Shown: positions 1-9,165 of the stretch, piece after piece
Layout of the letters: the number at the start of each line of letters is the position of its first letter
Position numbering within the stretch: the first letter of the stretch is position 1
From: Ceratobasidium sp. AG-K
Lineage: Eukaryota; Basidiomycota; Agaricomycetes; Cantharellales; Ceratobasidiaceae
Direction of reading: 5' to 3'
Assembly (NCBI GenBank): GCA_037039685.1
Contig: JAWNGF010000015.1
Span: 1-10,000 of the forward strand
Length of the DNA: 10,000 nt
The notes under the pieces: generated by a model
What the model saw: the letters and a program-made list of their open reading frames with translations, nothing else
What the model was told of the DNA's origin: nothing
Database searches by the model: none
Made by a program: the position numbers and the translations under genes

Positions 1-80
1 CCTAACCTAACCTAACCTAACCTAACCTAACCTAACCTAACCTAACCTAACCTAACCTAACCTAACCTAACCTAACCTAA
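1..80. repeat. Telomeric repeat tract, (CCTAA)16, i.e. TTAGG on the complementary strand
   Basis: Sixteen perfect tandem copies of the 5-mer CCTAA run from the first base to position 80 and then stop abruptly at unique sequence (CGCTGGGAAG). The C-rich strand reads 5'->3' inward, as expected for a left chromosome end, so the G-rich strand running outward is TTAGG. The commonest fungal unit is the 6-mer TTAGGG, while TTAGG is best known from insects. Every copy here is 5 bp and none is variant. The adjoining genes are clearly fungal, so contamination is not an obvious explanation. I am confident that it is a telomere tract. Whether the 5-bp unit is biological or a consensus or homopolymer artefact cannot be told from one sequence. 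Confidence 0.93.
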
Positions 81-163
81 CGCTGGGAAGGAGAGGAACC
101 GAAGAGCGCCTCGTGCTCCTCGGATGCACCCGCAAATTTTGCAACTGAACCACCTTCCCTATC

Positions 164-3100
164 ATGCGCCGGCTTGTCCTCATTCCAAGAAAAAGGAGGT
201 ATGCTTACCTTGGTGGGCCTAAACCTGTTAGGCGTTGTAATACCGGCATGCAGACGGCAAGTCTACTACCAACTCTGCGTTCATCGCCAGCCCCGGGGAA
301 CCAGCTAGGTCCTAGATACGAGCTGACCGTACCTCTTCAGGTTATAGATGTTCAGGGCTTGCTGGGAGAGCCCGAGTCAAGGCAGCCGCCTGAGCCTGAA
401 GCGCCAAACCACAACCAGTTCGAGGTCAGATGATTTGTTTACTTAACAAGTTCGTAAGCTGAGTGAGCCTCCGCGTTAGGCGCAAGCAGGCAACTCATGG
501 GCCGATTTTGACGAGTACGGCACTGAACTTCACAAGGACACACGAGTCTGGAAGGTGTATATCACCGAGGCTGACAAACATGATGCGGAACTTGTCAACG
601 GATGGAACAAGTAAGCAAATCAAGCATGGTGGCATTATAGCACACGTTTTCTCACACTCGGCGCATCCTCCTTTAGATCGATTGACGTGATACTTAGTAC
701 GTACTCAGTGTTTGCATCGCCATTGAACCTAGTTAACCGTAATTATTTGTAGTATTCGTGAGTATACATTGTGCACAGACCGTGATGGAGTGTTTCTGAC
801 CCTCTCCGTATAGGCCGCACTGTTCTCAGCTATATCGACTGCGTAATCCACATTCACTCAACAATTCTGGAAAAGCGCGCTAATACTTTGTCGCACATTT
901 GTAGGTTTCTGATTGAGAGCACCAAGTTGCTCCAGCCCGACCCGGCCGAAGAGTTGGGCCGGAGCCTGCTAGCCATCTCCCAGACCCTTTCCGCGATTGC
1001 AAATGGCACCCAGTCGCCTGGATCTGTCCATCCGCACTCTAGCGACTCAGCGGAGTTCACCCCGTCTCGGGCCGCAGTGTGGGTCAACGTCCTATGGTAT
1101 CTCTCTCTTGGTCTTTCTCTTGCGACATCCTTCATCGCGATCCTGGCCAAAGACTGGTCTCACTCGTTCATGAGTGGCCGAACTGGACACCCATACTCGC
1201 AGATGTGTCGCCGGCAACGAAAGTGGAACATGATTGAGAAGTGGAAGATGTTGGAGCTGCTTACGATACTACCATCCCTGATTCACATTGCTCTCCGTGA
1301 GTGCAACCAATTCCCTGGACACGAGCTGATATTAACTTGCCCTACAGTGTTGTTTTCAGTGGGTCTGTGCATATTCTTGTCCGACATACATGCTCTGGTC
1401 GCAATTCCAGTCTTCTGTACGATCGGGGCCGCGATCGGATTCTACATATGGTCAAGCATAGTTGCCATTAGTATCGATTACTTCCCGTACCAAACCATCA
1501 TCTCACGGGTATGCCGAACTGAAGTCGCACGGCATACGCTTCAGACAACTGTTTCGTTTGCGTCTCGATTTGGATCTCATCCTGTGATCAGGAACCTCTG
1601 CCAGATGGCTATGGCACTGGTCTTTGTTTGCGTGTGGATACTCATTTTGCTTTCCCTCGTCCTCATGATGGTTTGTCTTGTTTTCAAGATGCTGAAGGAT
1701 CCTCTCAATAAGTGTGATGCCTACCTGACACGAAGTTCGCCAGTGCTACAACTGGTAGCAGTTCCACTATCGAAGTCTGTCCGGCTCTTGATTTGGTATC
1801 CCGCAGCCATGGCCTTCGACTGGATCTATGAAATATGTAATTATTTAGTGTCAATTGCGGATCCCATGTGGTCCGCGCTCTCAGGCGCCACTTGGGGGCT
1901 TCAATGGCAGGAGTGGGACCCCCGAACCAGAGCCCAAGCTGGAGGCAATGACCATAAGCAAGATGATGTAACGAGTCTAGCGCTGAGCTGGCTCATCACA
2001 AACTGCGAGGTTCCCCAGTCAGTCGATATAGCCCTACAGTCCATAGCGGGGGCTACTAGCCGCACTTCCCGCCAACCCCTTCTAGATTGTCACGCTACAC
2101 TGGAAATTCTTCGACGCCTCGCATCCAGCAACTTGTATAAAGGCTCTGACACTCGTACCGACATGATGATCTCCCTGTACTCTCGAGCGCTCGCATGGCT
2201 GGGCAGCGCGTCTGGCCCATCTCCGGATTCCGAACGGCATGGGAGCGAGCTAGAAGGACTGTTGTGGGACGTGCACCTAGAGTCTGAAAGGTAAGCGCTC
2301 AAAGATTCTGTTTCTGAGGTACCTGACAGACCGCTTCCTAGGAGGGTAGCAGCTTCGATCGTGAGCGGGCGGTTCAATCTCACTCGGGCGAATCTTGACA
2401 CGCTGCGAATCGGCAGCACTGCAGCATCGCACGCCCTTAAACTGTTGGGAAGAGACCCACAGAAGACTAATGTCGATATCGAACAAACGCTCGGCTTGAT
2501 AGCTAATCGACTTGAAGCACATGTCAGCCACAGCGAGTCCCTTCACGACGCGGCTCTGCTCTCCTTGGTCAACGCCACTGCACTGCTTTTGCCATTCTCA
2601 CTCAATTCCTCAACGGTGGCGTCATTGGGCTCCCTGTGTGTAAGGATTATCGAACCTCAGCTCAATGCCTCCACGGCAAGCAACCTACCGCTTGTCAATC
2701 TAGCGATCATATGCGCATACACCGCCTGTCAATCTATGGATCCTGAGTCACCGGATAATTCATGCAGCCGTTTCTTGCTGCGAGATGTCGTGGGTAGACT
2801 AGTTCGGTGCTATACAGAAACGGCGACCCCGAGGATAAGCTCAACGTTTGGACTGGAGGTACTCGCTACTCATCCGGAAGCCTGGAAACTTGCAAGCTTT
2901 GACATAGGCGTACGAGATGCTATGCTGAACTTCGTTGCGTCTAGCATTGATAAATTGTACAACTCCTTCTCGACCAGATATCACAAGGGAACTGGGGTCA
3001 AAAAAACAGAAGATGACATGCTGGAATCACTCAGAGCTGTACAAAGCCCTCTCAGCCTCGCACCAATTGCATCGCGTACATACATACCCTTTCTAATACT

Positions 3101-4040
3101 TGGACCGATCCGGCACCTTTGTTCGTTAACCAGTTATCCAATAAACAACGACTGGGCAAAACTGGCATCCGACTCGCGCTTTCCAACTCTCTCTCCCACT
3201 CTCATCCAACTCGTAGAGCAAAGTAACTTCGTTTCGCACTCGGAAACAATGATCGAGAAAGGTGACCGCTTTGAGAAATTCACTGCACTCGGGCAGCTCT
3301 GGCTGCTTTTCACTGCCTACCTCGATGCATCCAGTGACGCACCAAATGAGCGGGAGCGGTTGGGAGTCCAGCTAAAAAAGTACAAGCCGAGTGACCCCGA
3401 AACTGAAAATGCCCGGCATGCGCAGATAGGCAACCAGCTAGTACCCATGGGGGAATCCTGGGAGTTGCACATTCTTGGCTCGTCTCTGGGAGGATGGCCA
3501 GCTCGTCTCATGGAGTGCGTATACGAGTCACGCAACTCTCCACCTCCTCAACGCATTTACGGCCAGTTGCAATGGCATAATGTTCCTGATGAACTTCGAG
3601 GCCTATCCTCATTCACCTCATGGCGACCACGGTCAATCGAAATAGACACAGGCGACGTACCGCAACCCATGTGCGACGGGCATGCGGCGACCAATGATGA
3701 GAGCGCTATCGACAATGATCACCTCGTACCAGAGATCGGCGGCGTAGCCATAGTGGATGAAACAAAAGATCCCGGAGTGGGTGGACGCATATCTCTTCAC
3801 AGTGGCCAGGGAGTCTTGTGCAAAGGAAGCGAGGTAGCGAATATCGCGCCTGGCACAGCGGATGGCGGGGAGGTCACTGAGCGTGAGGGAAACACGACGA
3901 CCCTTGGAGATCAGAGAGAGGGAGACACGGGCAGTAGAACCGGATACCTGGCGATTGAACCCGGAAACGTAGGAAATGATACTGATGGAGTGCCTCATGT
4001 CTGCATTGATATCGACAGATCGGAAAAAATCTCGAAATAG
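164..4040 (+). CDS. DUF6535 domain-containing multi-pass membrane protein (8 exons)
   Basis: Unknown-function fungal membrane protein. Exons: 164-424 (tentative), 480-610, 677-696, 753-757, 814-842, 905-1296, 1348-2290, 2342-4040. They sum to 3480 nt, giving 1159 aa. All introns are GT-AG, 51-66 bp, with TTAAC/CTGAC/CTAAT-like branch sites, and phases match throughout. The DUF6535 region is about aa 107-332. It starts near RVWKVYITEADKHDAELV, passes through SIDVILIFAALFSAISTAFL and AKDWSHSFMSGRTGHP, and ends near DYFPYQTIISR. Hydrophobic helices lie at about aa 133-152, 207-229, 267-290, 296-318 and 366-392. A long soluble part follows, then an acidic, Gly/Asp/Thr-rich tail (about 1026-1159). 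The first exon is least certain: ATG 164 (A at -3) and ATG 248 are both in frame, and exon 2 has no ATG of its own and an in-frame stop just upstream (477-479), so an upstream exon is required. The exon reading TTG at 888 and GTG at 2361 are splice continuations, not starts. The family call is from recalled family sequence, without a search. Confidence 0.85.
753..757 (+). other. 5-nt microexon of the DUF6535 gene
   Basis: The bases TATTC lie between an acceptor (TTATTTGTAG, ending 752) and a donor (GTGAGT, from 758). Joined to the neighbours they read CTT A|TA TTC|GCC GCA, giving Leu-Ile-Phe-Ala-Ala, exactly the hydrophobic run expected in the first helix of DUF6535. Leaving the five bases out shifts the frame. 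Extending the exon rightward meets an in-frame TGA near 797. The flanking introns, 697-752 and 758-813, are both 56 bp with TTAAC and CTGAC branch-like sites. The neighbouring exons are also tiny, at 20 and 29 nt. This is inferred from splice signals, phase and family match; no transcript was seen. Confidence 0.85.
1297..1347 (+). other. 51-bp in-frame intron of the DUF6535 gene, open when unspliced
   Basis: Donor GTGAGT and acceptor CCTACAG flank 51 bp containing ATTAAC as a likely branch site. The length is a multiple of three and contains no stop, so the unspliced reading frame stays open and would insert 17 residues (starting RECNQFPG) inside the third hydrophobic helix. Spliced, the helix reads HIALLLFSVGLCIFL, a continuous membrane segment that fits the family pattern. 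I therefore treat it as an intron. Confidence 0.85.
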
Positions 4041-5227
4041 CTTGATATTTATCCATGTACTATATTGCAAAAGATGAGTGCGGTGGTATGTCTGGTATCC
4101 TCCAATTGGTGGGTTTCCAGTGAATCCCTAGGAGCCGGACCAAAACATGAGTCGGTGCAACAGATTTGACTGTAAAAAAGAGCAGAATATAAATGGCGCT
4201 GGTTGCAGATATTTGTACCAATGGAGGAACCCGGCCGGGAGTACAGAGCCCCTGCCTTTCGATCGAGACCATTGTAAACTTGTCCCTGGGGTCTAGCTCC
4301 TCCAGCCAGCAGTAAGACGCTAATAGGATGAGGGTTTCTTCTGGACATAAACTTCAGGGCGTGTATGCGCTATGCGTTAGTAAAAGTGTGGTGCTAAATT
4401 AAGACCGCAAATCCCAGCCGAGTGAATTCGTCCTAATCAACAAGAGACCATCCTATGACGGTCCTAATTGGCGTCAGATTCGTGATCAGTGCGGTAATTT
4501 GATTTAAATGGCACTAACTTGGCTTGCTGTGTAAGTCCCAATGCTAAATTGAGTGAATTAGGACTCGTGAGGCCTAATACAGCCTAATTCAAACACTGTG
4601 TTGCTTGATTGACTTGCCATGGTGTGATGTGCGTCAAATAACGTGGAGCCGTTGCAATTAACCCAGAACTCAACCCACGACTTTCATCCGACTCGATTTG
4701 AAACCAGAAATCGGCTTTTAGGACACAGTGAATCCAAGTAGGTACAAATTGGGTGCTTTCCCGTAAGGGCAACCCTATAGATACAGTATATAAGAACGAA
4801 CATGTAGACTCAGAAAAGAGGTACTCTGTCTTACCTTTACTTGAATACAATAGTTTCGATAGCCAGCGGTGTCTCAATCGTTTCGACGCTTAAGGTTTTG
4901 GCGCTTACATATTCGCGTACGTGAGGTTTCACATCGATTACTAACTAAGTATATTACATCATCGAAACCTTACACAGGTGATGCCTCGTATAACCTCGCA
5001 ACCGTCTCATATCAAGGGACGCCCTGGTCTTGCAACCGCTCGCACGTGCCGGTCTTGGCGAAACACGCATCTCGCGCCTTGCTCATCTCAAGATATCTCA
5101 TCTCGCCAGCAACCCTAGTCGCGACCCTCATACCGCCATAGCAAAACTTTAGATAGGAACGCCCATGAACAAACCAATCACTTGAATTACAACACAAGTA
5201 CTGCATAAACCACATTTGTACCCCAAC
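4041..5227. other. Intergenic region, no recognisable gene
   Basis: About 1.2 kb between the stop of the DUF6535 gene and the ATG of the DUF4470-MYND gene. The open frames on both strands are under about 105 codons, show no recognisable protein motif and do not join through plausible introns. It should hold the 3' end of the first transcript (an AATATAAA at 4186-4193 is a weak candidate for its poly(A) signal) and the promoter of the second. A TATATAA stretch sits at 4787-4793, about 435 bp ahead of the next ATG, rather far for a direct TATA box. A CCAAT pentamer lies at 5174-5178, 50 bp before that ATG. Neither is confirmed. A motif cluster at 4390-4590 is listed separately. Confidence 0.7.
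4390..4590. repeat. Cluster of short dispersed CCTAAT/ATTAGG and GCTAAATT motifs
   Basis: The 8-mer GTCCTAAT occurs at 4430-4437 and 4461-4468, and its inverse ATTAGGAC at 4557-4564. Two more CCTAAT copies are at 4573-4578 and 4583-4588. GCTAAATT occurs at 4393-4400 and 4543-4550, and GAGTGAATT at 4420-4428 and 4551-4559. So two short motifs recur in the same order, with different spacing. This may be a decayed duplication, a remnant of a mobile element, degenerate telomere-like sequence or a set of protein-binding sites. No terminal inverted repeats or target-site duplication were identified. Confidence 0.4.
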
Positions 5228-8200
5228 ATGGCCCATCCAACCTGTTGGCCTTCGACGCTCGAGTTCGATCTGATGGGCCTCGATCCCGCGGTCAGCCTTA
5301 CCCAAGACCTTTCCCCCGAACAATCTGCCGATATTCTACTTCTGGGTTGTGGCGATACTCGGCATATCCTATATACACTATCCACGGATGTTACTTGCCC
5401 TCCTGGTAGGCCATCGCCTGATTCAATGGGCCGCGTCTAACGAGTTGGAAAATAACTAGTGCCGAGAAAGCTTGACATGACCTGCTGTGATGTTGAGCCA
5501 GCAGTTTTAGGTGAGTAGTATGATACCATGGATATTATTTATTTCATCGAGTAACTCTATATAGCTCGAAATGTCATTCTCCTCACGCTGCTCGACGACA
5601 CCACGCCACCAAACCACGTCTGGGACATCTTCTATCACTTTAAACTTACCGACTACACTTATGAGCTCGTAACAACCCACTCTCGAAAACTTGCCGATCT
5701 CGCAGAGTCTCTCGCAACGTGGCATCAATCCAGCTATGGCTCGTTTATCAAGATGGTCGACGTGGCCTCGCTCTCCGAGTTGCGTCGCCTATGGATCCTT
5801 TACGCCAACTTTTCTCATATTTCTCCCGATCGACTGGATAAACTCCAAAATGAACAGACCGCTATTTCTGCTCGGGTCTCGCTCCAAGCCCGAAGTGGTG
5901 TGGCTTTTGGCCTGAGTAGATCTGCAGCCGGAATGTGGCGCGACGCGCTCGAACCCGTTAACCTCCAATTCGCTGAATATTGGGAGCGCGGAACGACCTC
6001 ATCGGCGCAAACAGAAATCCAAAATACGACGCGACTTAATCCTACGTTTTGTTACTCGAAGCTCGGCGAGACGTTTGGAGTGTACGACCACTCGTTTCCC
6101 CAAGGGTATCATTTCGCACCAGCCTTTACTCCGCTCGTACTTGATCCTGTTGGACCGGCCACAAACTCAGCCATGTCCAAGGCGAAACAGCAGTTCAAGG
6201 CTGGGTGCATGTCGCTCCAGGCTTCAAGGCAGGCCGGGTCGATTGTCCTCCGAATCTTTGTGGGCGAGGCTCTATCGTTTTGTCGGGCGCTTGATTTGTA
6301 CAATAAAACGCGCAACCCCCAAACAGGAGAGTTTGCCGCGCCTTGGAAAGCTACTCCTATCGACCTAACCGAACACGCAGCCTCGTCTCCCCCTAGCACT
6401 TTTGACGTCATTGATACTTCCGACCTCTCCACTGACCTCGGGCTGTTCAATATCTTGCTCGCCGCCCAACCTCTTCTCAAAAGGCAACCCGTATCCCAGG
6501 CTGTACTGTATACCGACGAGGGACTGGAGAAGCGCACCGCCCCCCGCGACCTCCACAAATCGTTACATGGAAACGTACCCACGATTGGGTTACTTTTGGG
6601 CCTTGTACCCCGCTCCTATCTCTCTCTCTTTACCACCATGTCCAACACCCACATGTACACAATCACCGACCGCCATACGAGCATCATCGAACGTATCGCC
6701 TGGGTCGACCCAGCTGGCGGAGACCCGCGCCCCGAACCCAGCCCGGTATTGTACTCTCCACCCCCGAATATGCTTCAACTCCTCCTCAATGTGTACCGCG
6801 AAATGGTCCAAGACGAACTTAGCCATGGACCCGAACAATTCTTTTTCCTTTCCCAATTGCGGTCGACGAGCGAGCCTCACTATACGCGGGAGACCTTTGT
6901 TCGGTTCATCGCGCATGTGAGGAGCCGAGTGTTTCTCCGCGAAGGAGACAGGGACTGGGCAGATATTATGGCCACGGTCCGAAATGGAATTCGCGAGATT
7001 GGCACTGACATGGGGTTGATCACACACCTCCCAGACCTCGAAACCCAGTATGACTTGTACCAACTACCCGTCAGTTCCAGGTCCAGCGACAGCCTTCGCG
7101 AAAATCTAGCTCAAGCTCCAGTCTATAACGGTTGGACGGATATCCCACAAGTCGTGTGCATGGTCCTCATTGTACCCTCGGAGAAGCTCGCTTTCCTCAA
7201 ACGAGACCGGGTCGAACCCTGGCCGAGACTCGTATGCGAACTAGGCGCCGACAATGACGACCAATATATCATATTCTCGTCGCTCCAGGCCGCTTGGGGC
7301 AAACTTGTTCCTCTCTCCGACTCGGATGGACAGTTTGGGATTGAAGAAGACCCCAGGGAGTTTAGAGGTACCTCGGACCTGATTGTGTCGTTCTGGATCG
7401 ACGCAGCCCTCGTGTCGTGGGTTCACCACGTGTCGCTCTGTGTGCGAAACACTCCTCACGCAAAAGTCAAGTACGGTTCGTTGGGTCCGAGAATGCGGTG
7501 GCATACTGCGCGAATCGGCGGGGACCAGGTTCGAGTGCTTAGGGAGCGGCCAATGGCGGGACAGACGCAGACTGCGATGCGCTACGCGTCTCCTCTCGCG
7601 GTGGATACGGGAGGTGTCAAGTGCCGGATCAATACGACCGAGGGGCAGGGTGGGAGCGCCGTGTCCACTAGTGCGATTCTTATGGTGGGCAAGGGGTCGT
7701 TGGCCGAGGTTAAAAGGGCGGCAGCCAAGCAGATTGGACCGTGTACGCTCGAAATTGGACTTGGAGAGGAGAAAATGGTGGTGAGGGTGCCGTACCCTGT
7801 GAACGCGACCGAGTGTAAAGCGACACTCGTCAAGAGCAAGGGGCGAATTGATGTGAGTACCGAGTCCAAGGTCGATTTCGATTCTAAACTGTTATTAGAT
7901 CACCATCCCGTTCCCTGATCCCACCGACGTTGGAGGGTACCCCACCCGTCGATTCCCCGTCATCCAGTACGACCAACCAAGTCCGTGGAATATCCATCAC
8001 ATCTACCTCGACCGAATGCCCAAAGTCGATATTCAACAACGATCCAAGATTGGGCAATGGCTAGCAGAGCACACGACCATCCAAATGTCTGACCGAGAGC
8101 GTAAAATTCAGCAAGACTCGCATCCGAGCCAGCGTCCTCCAACCGAAGTGCTGGTGAATGTCAAAGAGACGATTCTCGCGCTCGTCCAAGATTATGTCGG

Positions 8201-8870
8201 AATTCGAGTCTCTGGTCAACCCCCGATGAGTACGATGGCACTTGCCGAACCGGCGCATGGGATGTTTGCGATTATTTTCATCGGCGGGCTTCGACTTGAT
8301 CTTGCTGGAGCGACCGTTGCGCTTGACTGCGCTGTCGTTCCCTTGTCTCTCGAATCCGCAGATGAACTCTCGCCCCGGATTAAACGGCTCCACAATTTGA
8401 CTGAGATGTTGGAAATCAAGACTTATTTGCCCGAAGCCATCGCATGGAAACATCTCTTGCCAGCATACGTCGAACGCATGCGAACATGGTCCCACAAACC
8501 CGACTGCGCATACAAGGTCTCCAACGCGATCCCACTTTCGGAAAAGATGGAGGTCGATCCGTTGTGTAAATGTGGTCGCGGTCAGGGATTCACGTCGCCA
8601 GAGTGGCAAGTTCCCGCGTGGGAAGGGCTCCTCCCGTACGCGACTCGAGCGGCCATCTCACCTCTATTTGGGGTGTCTATTCTCGAGGGCATAGGTGCGC
8701 AAAGGGCAACGATTGAAGATGCCCAGCCAAGGGAGGTGTGTTGGCAATGTGGAGCGTCGGGGAAGCCGTTGTTGCTCTGCACGAGGTGTAGAAAGGCCAA
8801 GTATTGTTCCAAAGGTTGCCAGACTGCGCATTGGAAGAGAGGACACAAGCAGGAATGCAAGGCGCCTTGA
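5228..8870 (+). CDS. DUF4470 and MYND zinc-finger protein (4 exons)
   Basis: Exons 5228-5405, 5460-5510, 5565-7852 and 7899-8870 join to 3489 nt, or 1162 aa. The introns are 54, 54 and 46 bp, GT-AG, with CTAAC, GTAAC and CTAAA near their 3' ends; phases are 1, 1 and 0. The start ATG is in a CAACATGG context. The N-terminus (about aa 7-110) matches DUF4470: SLTQDLSPEQSADILLLGCG, then R45-H-I-L-Y, then RKLDMTCCDVEPAVLARN across the two small introns. FDVIDTSDLS (aa 356-365) recurs, as I recall, in fungal proteins of this architecture. The C-terminus (1120-1159) is a MYND finger with all eight zinc ligands: C1120, C1123, C1133, C1136, C1142, C1146, H1155, C1159. MYND fingers usually bind proline-rich peptides in partner proteins; DUF4470 has no established fungal role. 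The open frame ending at 7918 is only apparent: splicing out 7853-7898 carries it into the MYND-coding exon. Roughly 700 middle residues are unassigned. Confidence 0.92.
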
Positions 8871-8942
8871 ATTGGTATGTGTCGCTATTCAGGCAGTTTT
8901 TCTGAATATTGTAGTCTTAGCGTTTGTACCGACTACCCCTTG

Positions 8943-8948
8943 AATAAA
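8943..8948 (+). terminator. AATAAA poly(A) signal for the DUF4470-MYND gene
   Basis: A canonical AATAAA hexamer lies 73 bp after the TGA of the DUF4470-MYND gene, in AT-rich sequence following a T-rich stretch. It is the only such hexamer I noticed in this short intergenic region. Fungal cleavage signals are loose, so its use is inferred. Confidence 0.6.
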
Positions 8949-9086
8949 ATTAACTGAAACATCGAACCGCGCAAGCATACATTTGACAAACTCGGCCTCG
9001 TGTCCGGCTCCCCGAGTTCGAAGTTGATCCCGAGAATCTATTTACCTGGGATGAAATCATCGTACGATTAGGGCCTGCCGAACGAC

Positions 9087-9092
9087 CACGTG
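9087..9092. promoter_or_regulatory. CACGTG E-box in the ERG4 upstream region
   Basis: The palindrome CACGTG, in the context GACCACGTGACCG, lies 74 bp upstream of the ERG4 start codon. CACGTG is a core site for bHLH factors, and fungal sterol regulators of the SREBP family are bHLH proteins, although their best-described site is not a plain CACGTG. The same hexamer also occurs by chance elsewhere (for instance in coding sequence near 7427), so position is the main argument. Confidence 0.35.
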
Positions 9093-9165
9093 ACCGTGTT
9101 TGGAATTGGTAATAGAAAAAGCTAGATTGCCTCTCCTCGCCGGATTGTTCTCGTCCTCGTCCACG

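Noticed and set aside
888..2294. A free-standing 468-aa protein starting at TTG 888.
   Set aside because: There is no ATG at the start, and the frame begins inside an intron. The conserved FLIESTKLL segment joins upstream exons through the acceptor at 903-904, and the apparent stop lies inside the intron 2291-2341.
2361..4040. A separate gene starting at GTG 2361.
   Set aside because: The frame continues directly from the upstream exon when the 51-bp intron 2291-2341 is removed, restoring ESERRVAASIVSGRFNL. Nuclear fungal genes do not normally start at GTG.
4049..4348. Minus-strand 99-codon open frame just after the DUF6535 gene.
   Set aside because: It shows no family similarity that I can recognise, and it occupies the probable 3' untranslated region of the upstream gene.
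4869..5141. A 90-codon + strand open frame in the intergenic region.
   Set aside because: It has no recognisable domain, no supporting splice structure and unremarkable composition, and it overlaps minus-strand frames that are equally featureless.
6109..7063. Two long antisense open frames of 157 codons (6109-6582 and 6590-7063).
   Set aside because: They lie fully inside the large coding exon of the DUF4470-MYND gene, have no recognisable motif, and are explained by its codon composition.
5753..7918. A 721-aa protein ending at 7918, with a separate MYND protein at 8016-8870.
   Set aside because: The intron 7853-7898 (GTGAGT...TTATTAG) joins the two frames in phase, and DUF4470 at the N-terminus with MYND at the C-terminus is a known fungal arrangement. 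The residues after 7852 in the first frame are translated intron.
8995..9040. GAGTTCGAAGTTG, resembling the B box of a tRNA gene.
   Set aside because: It does not match the full B-box consensus, and I found no A box or foldable acceptor, D and anticodon arms at the right distance.
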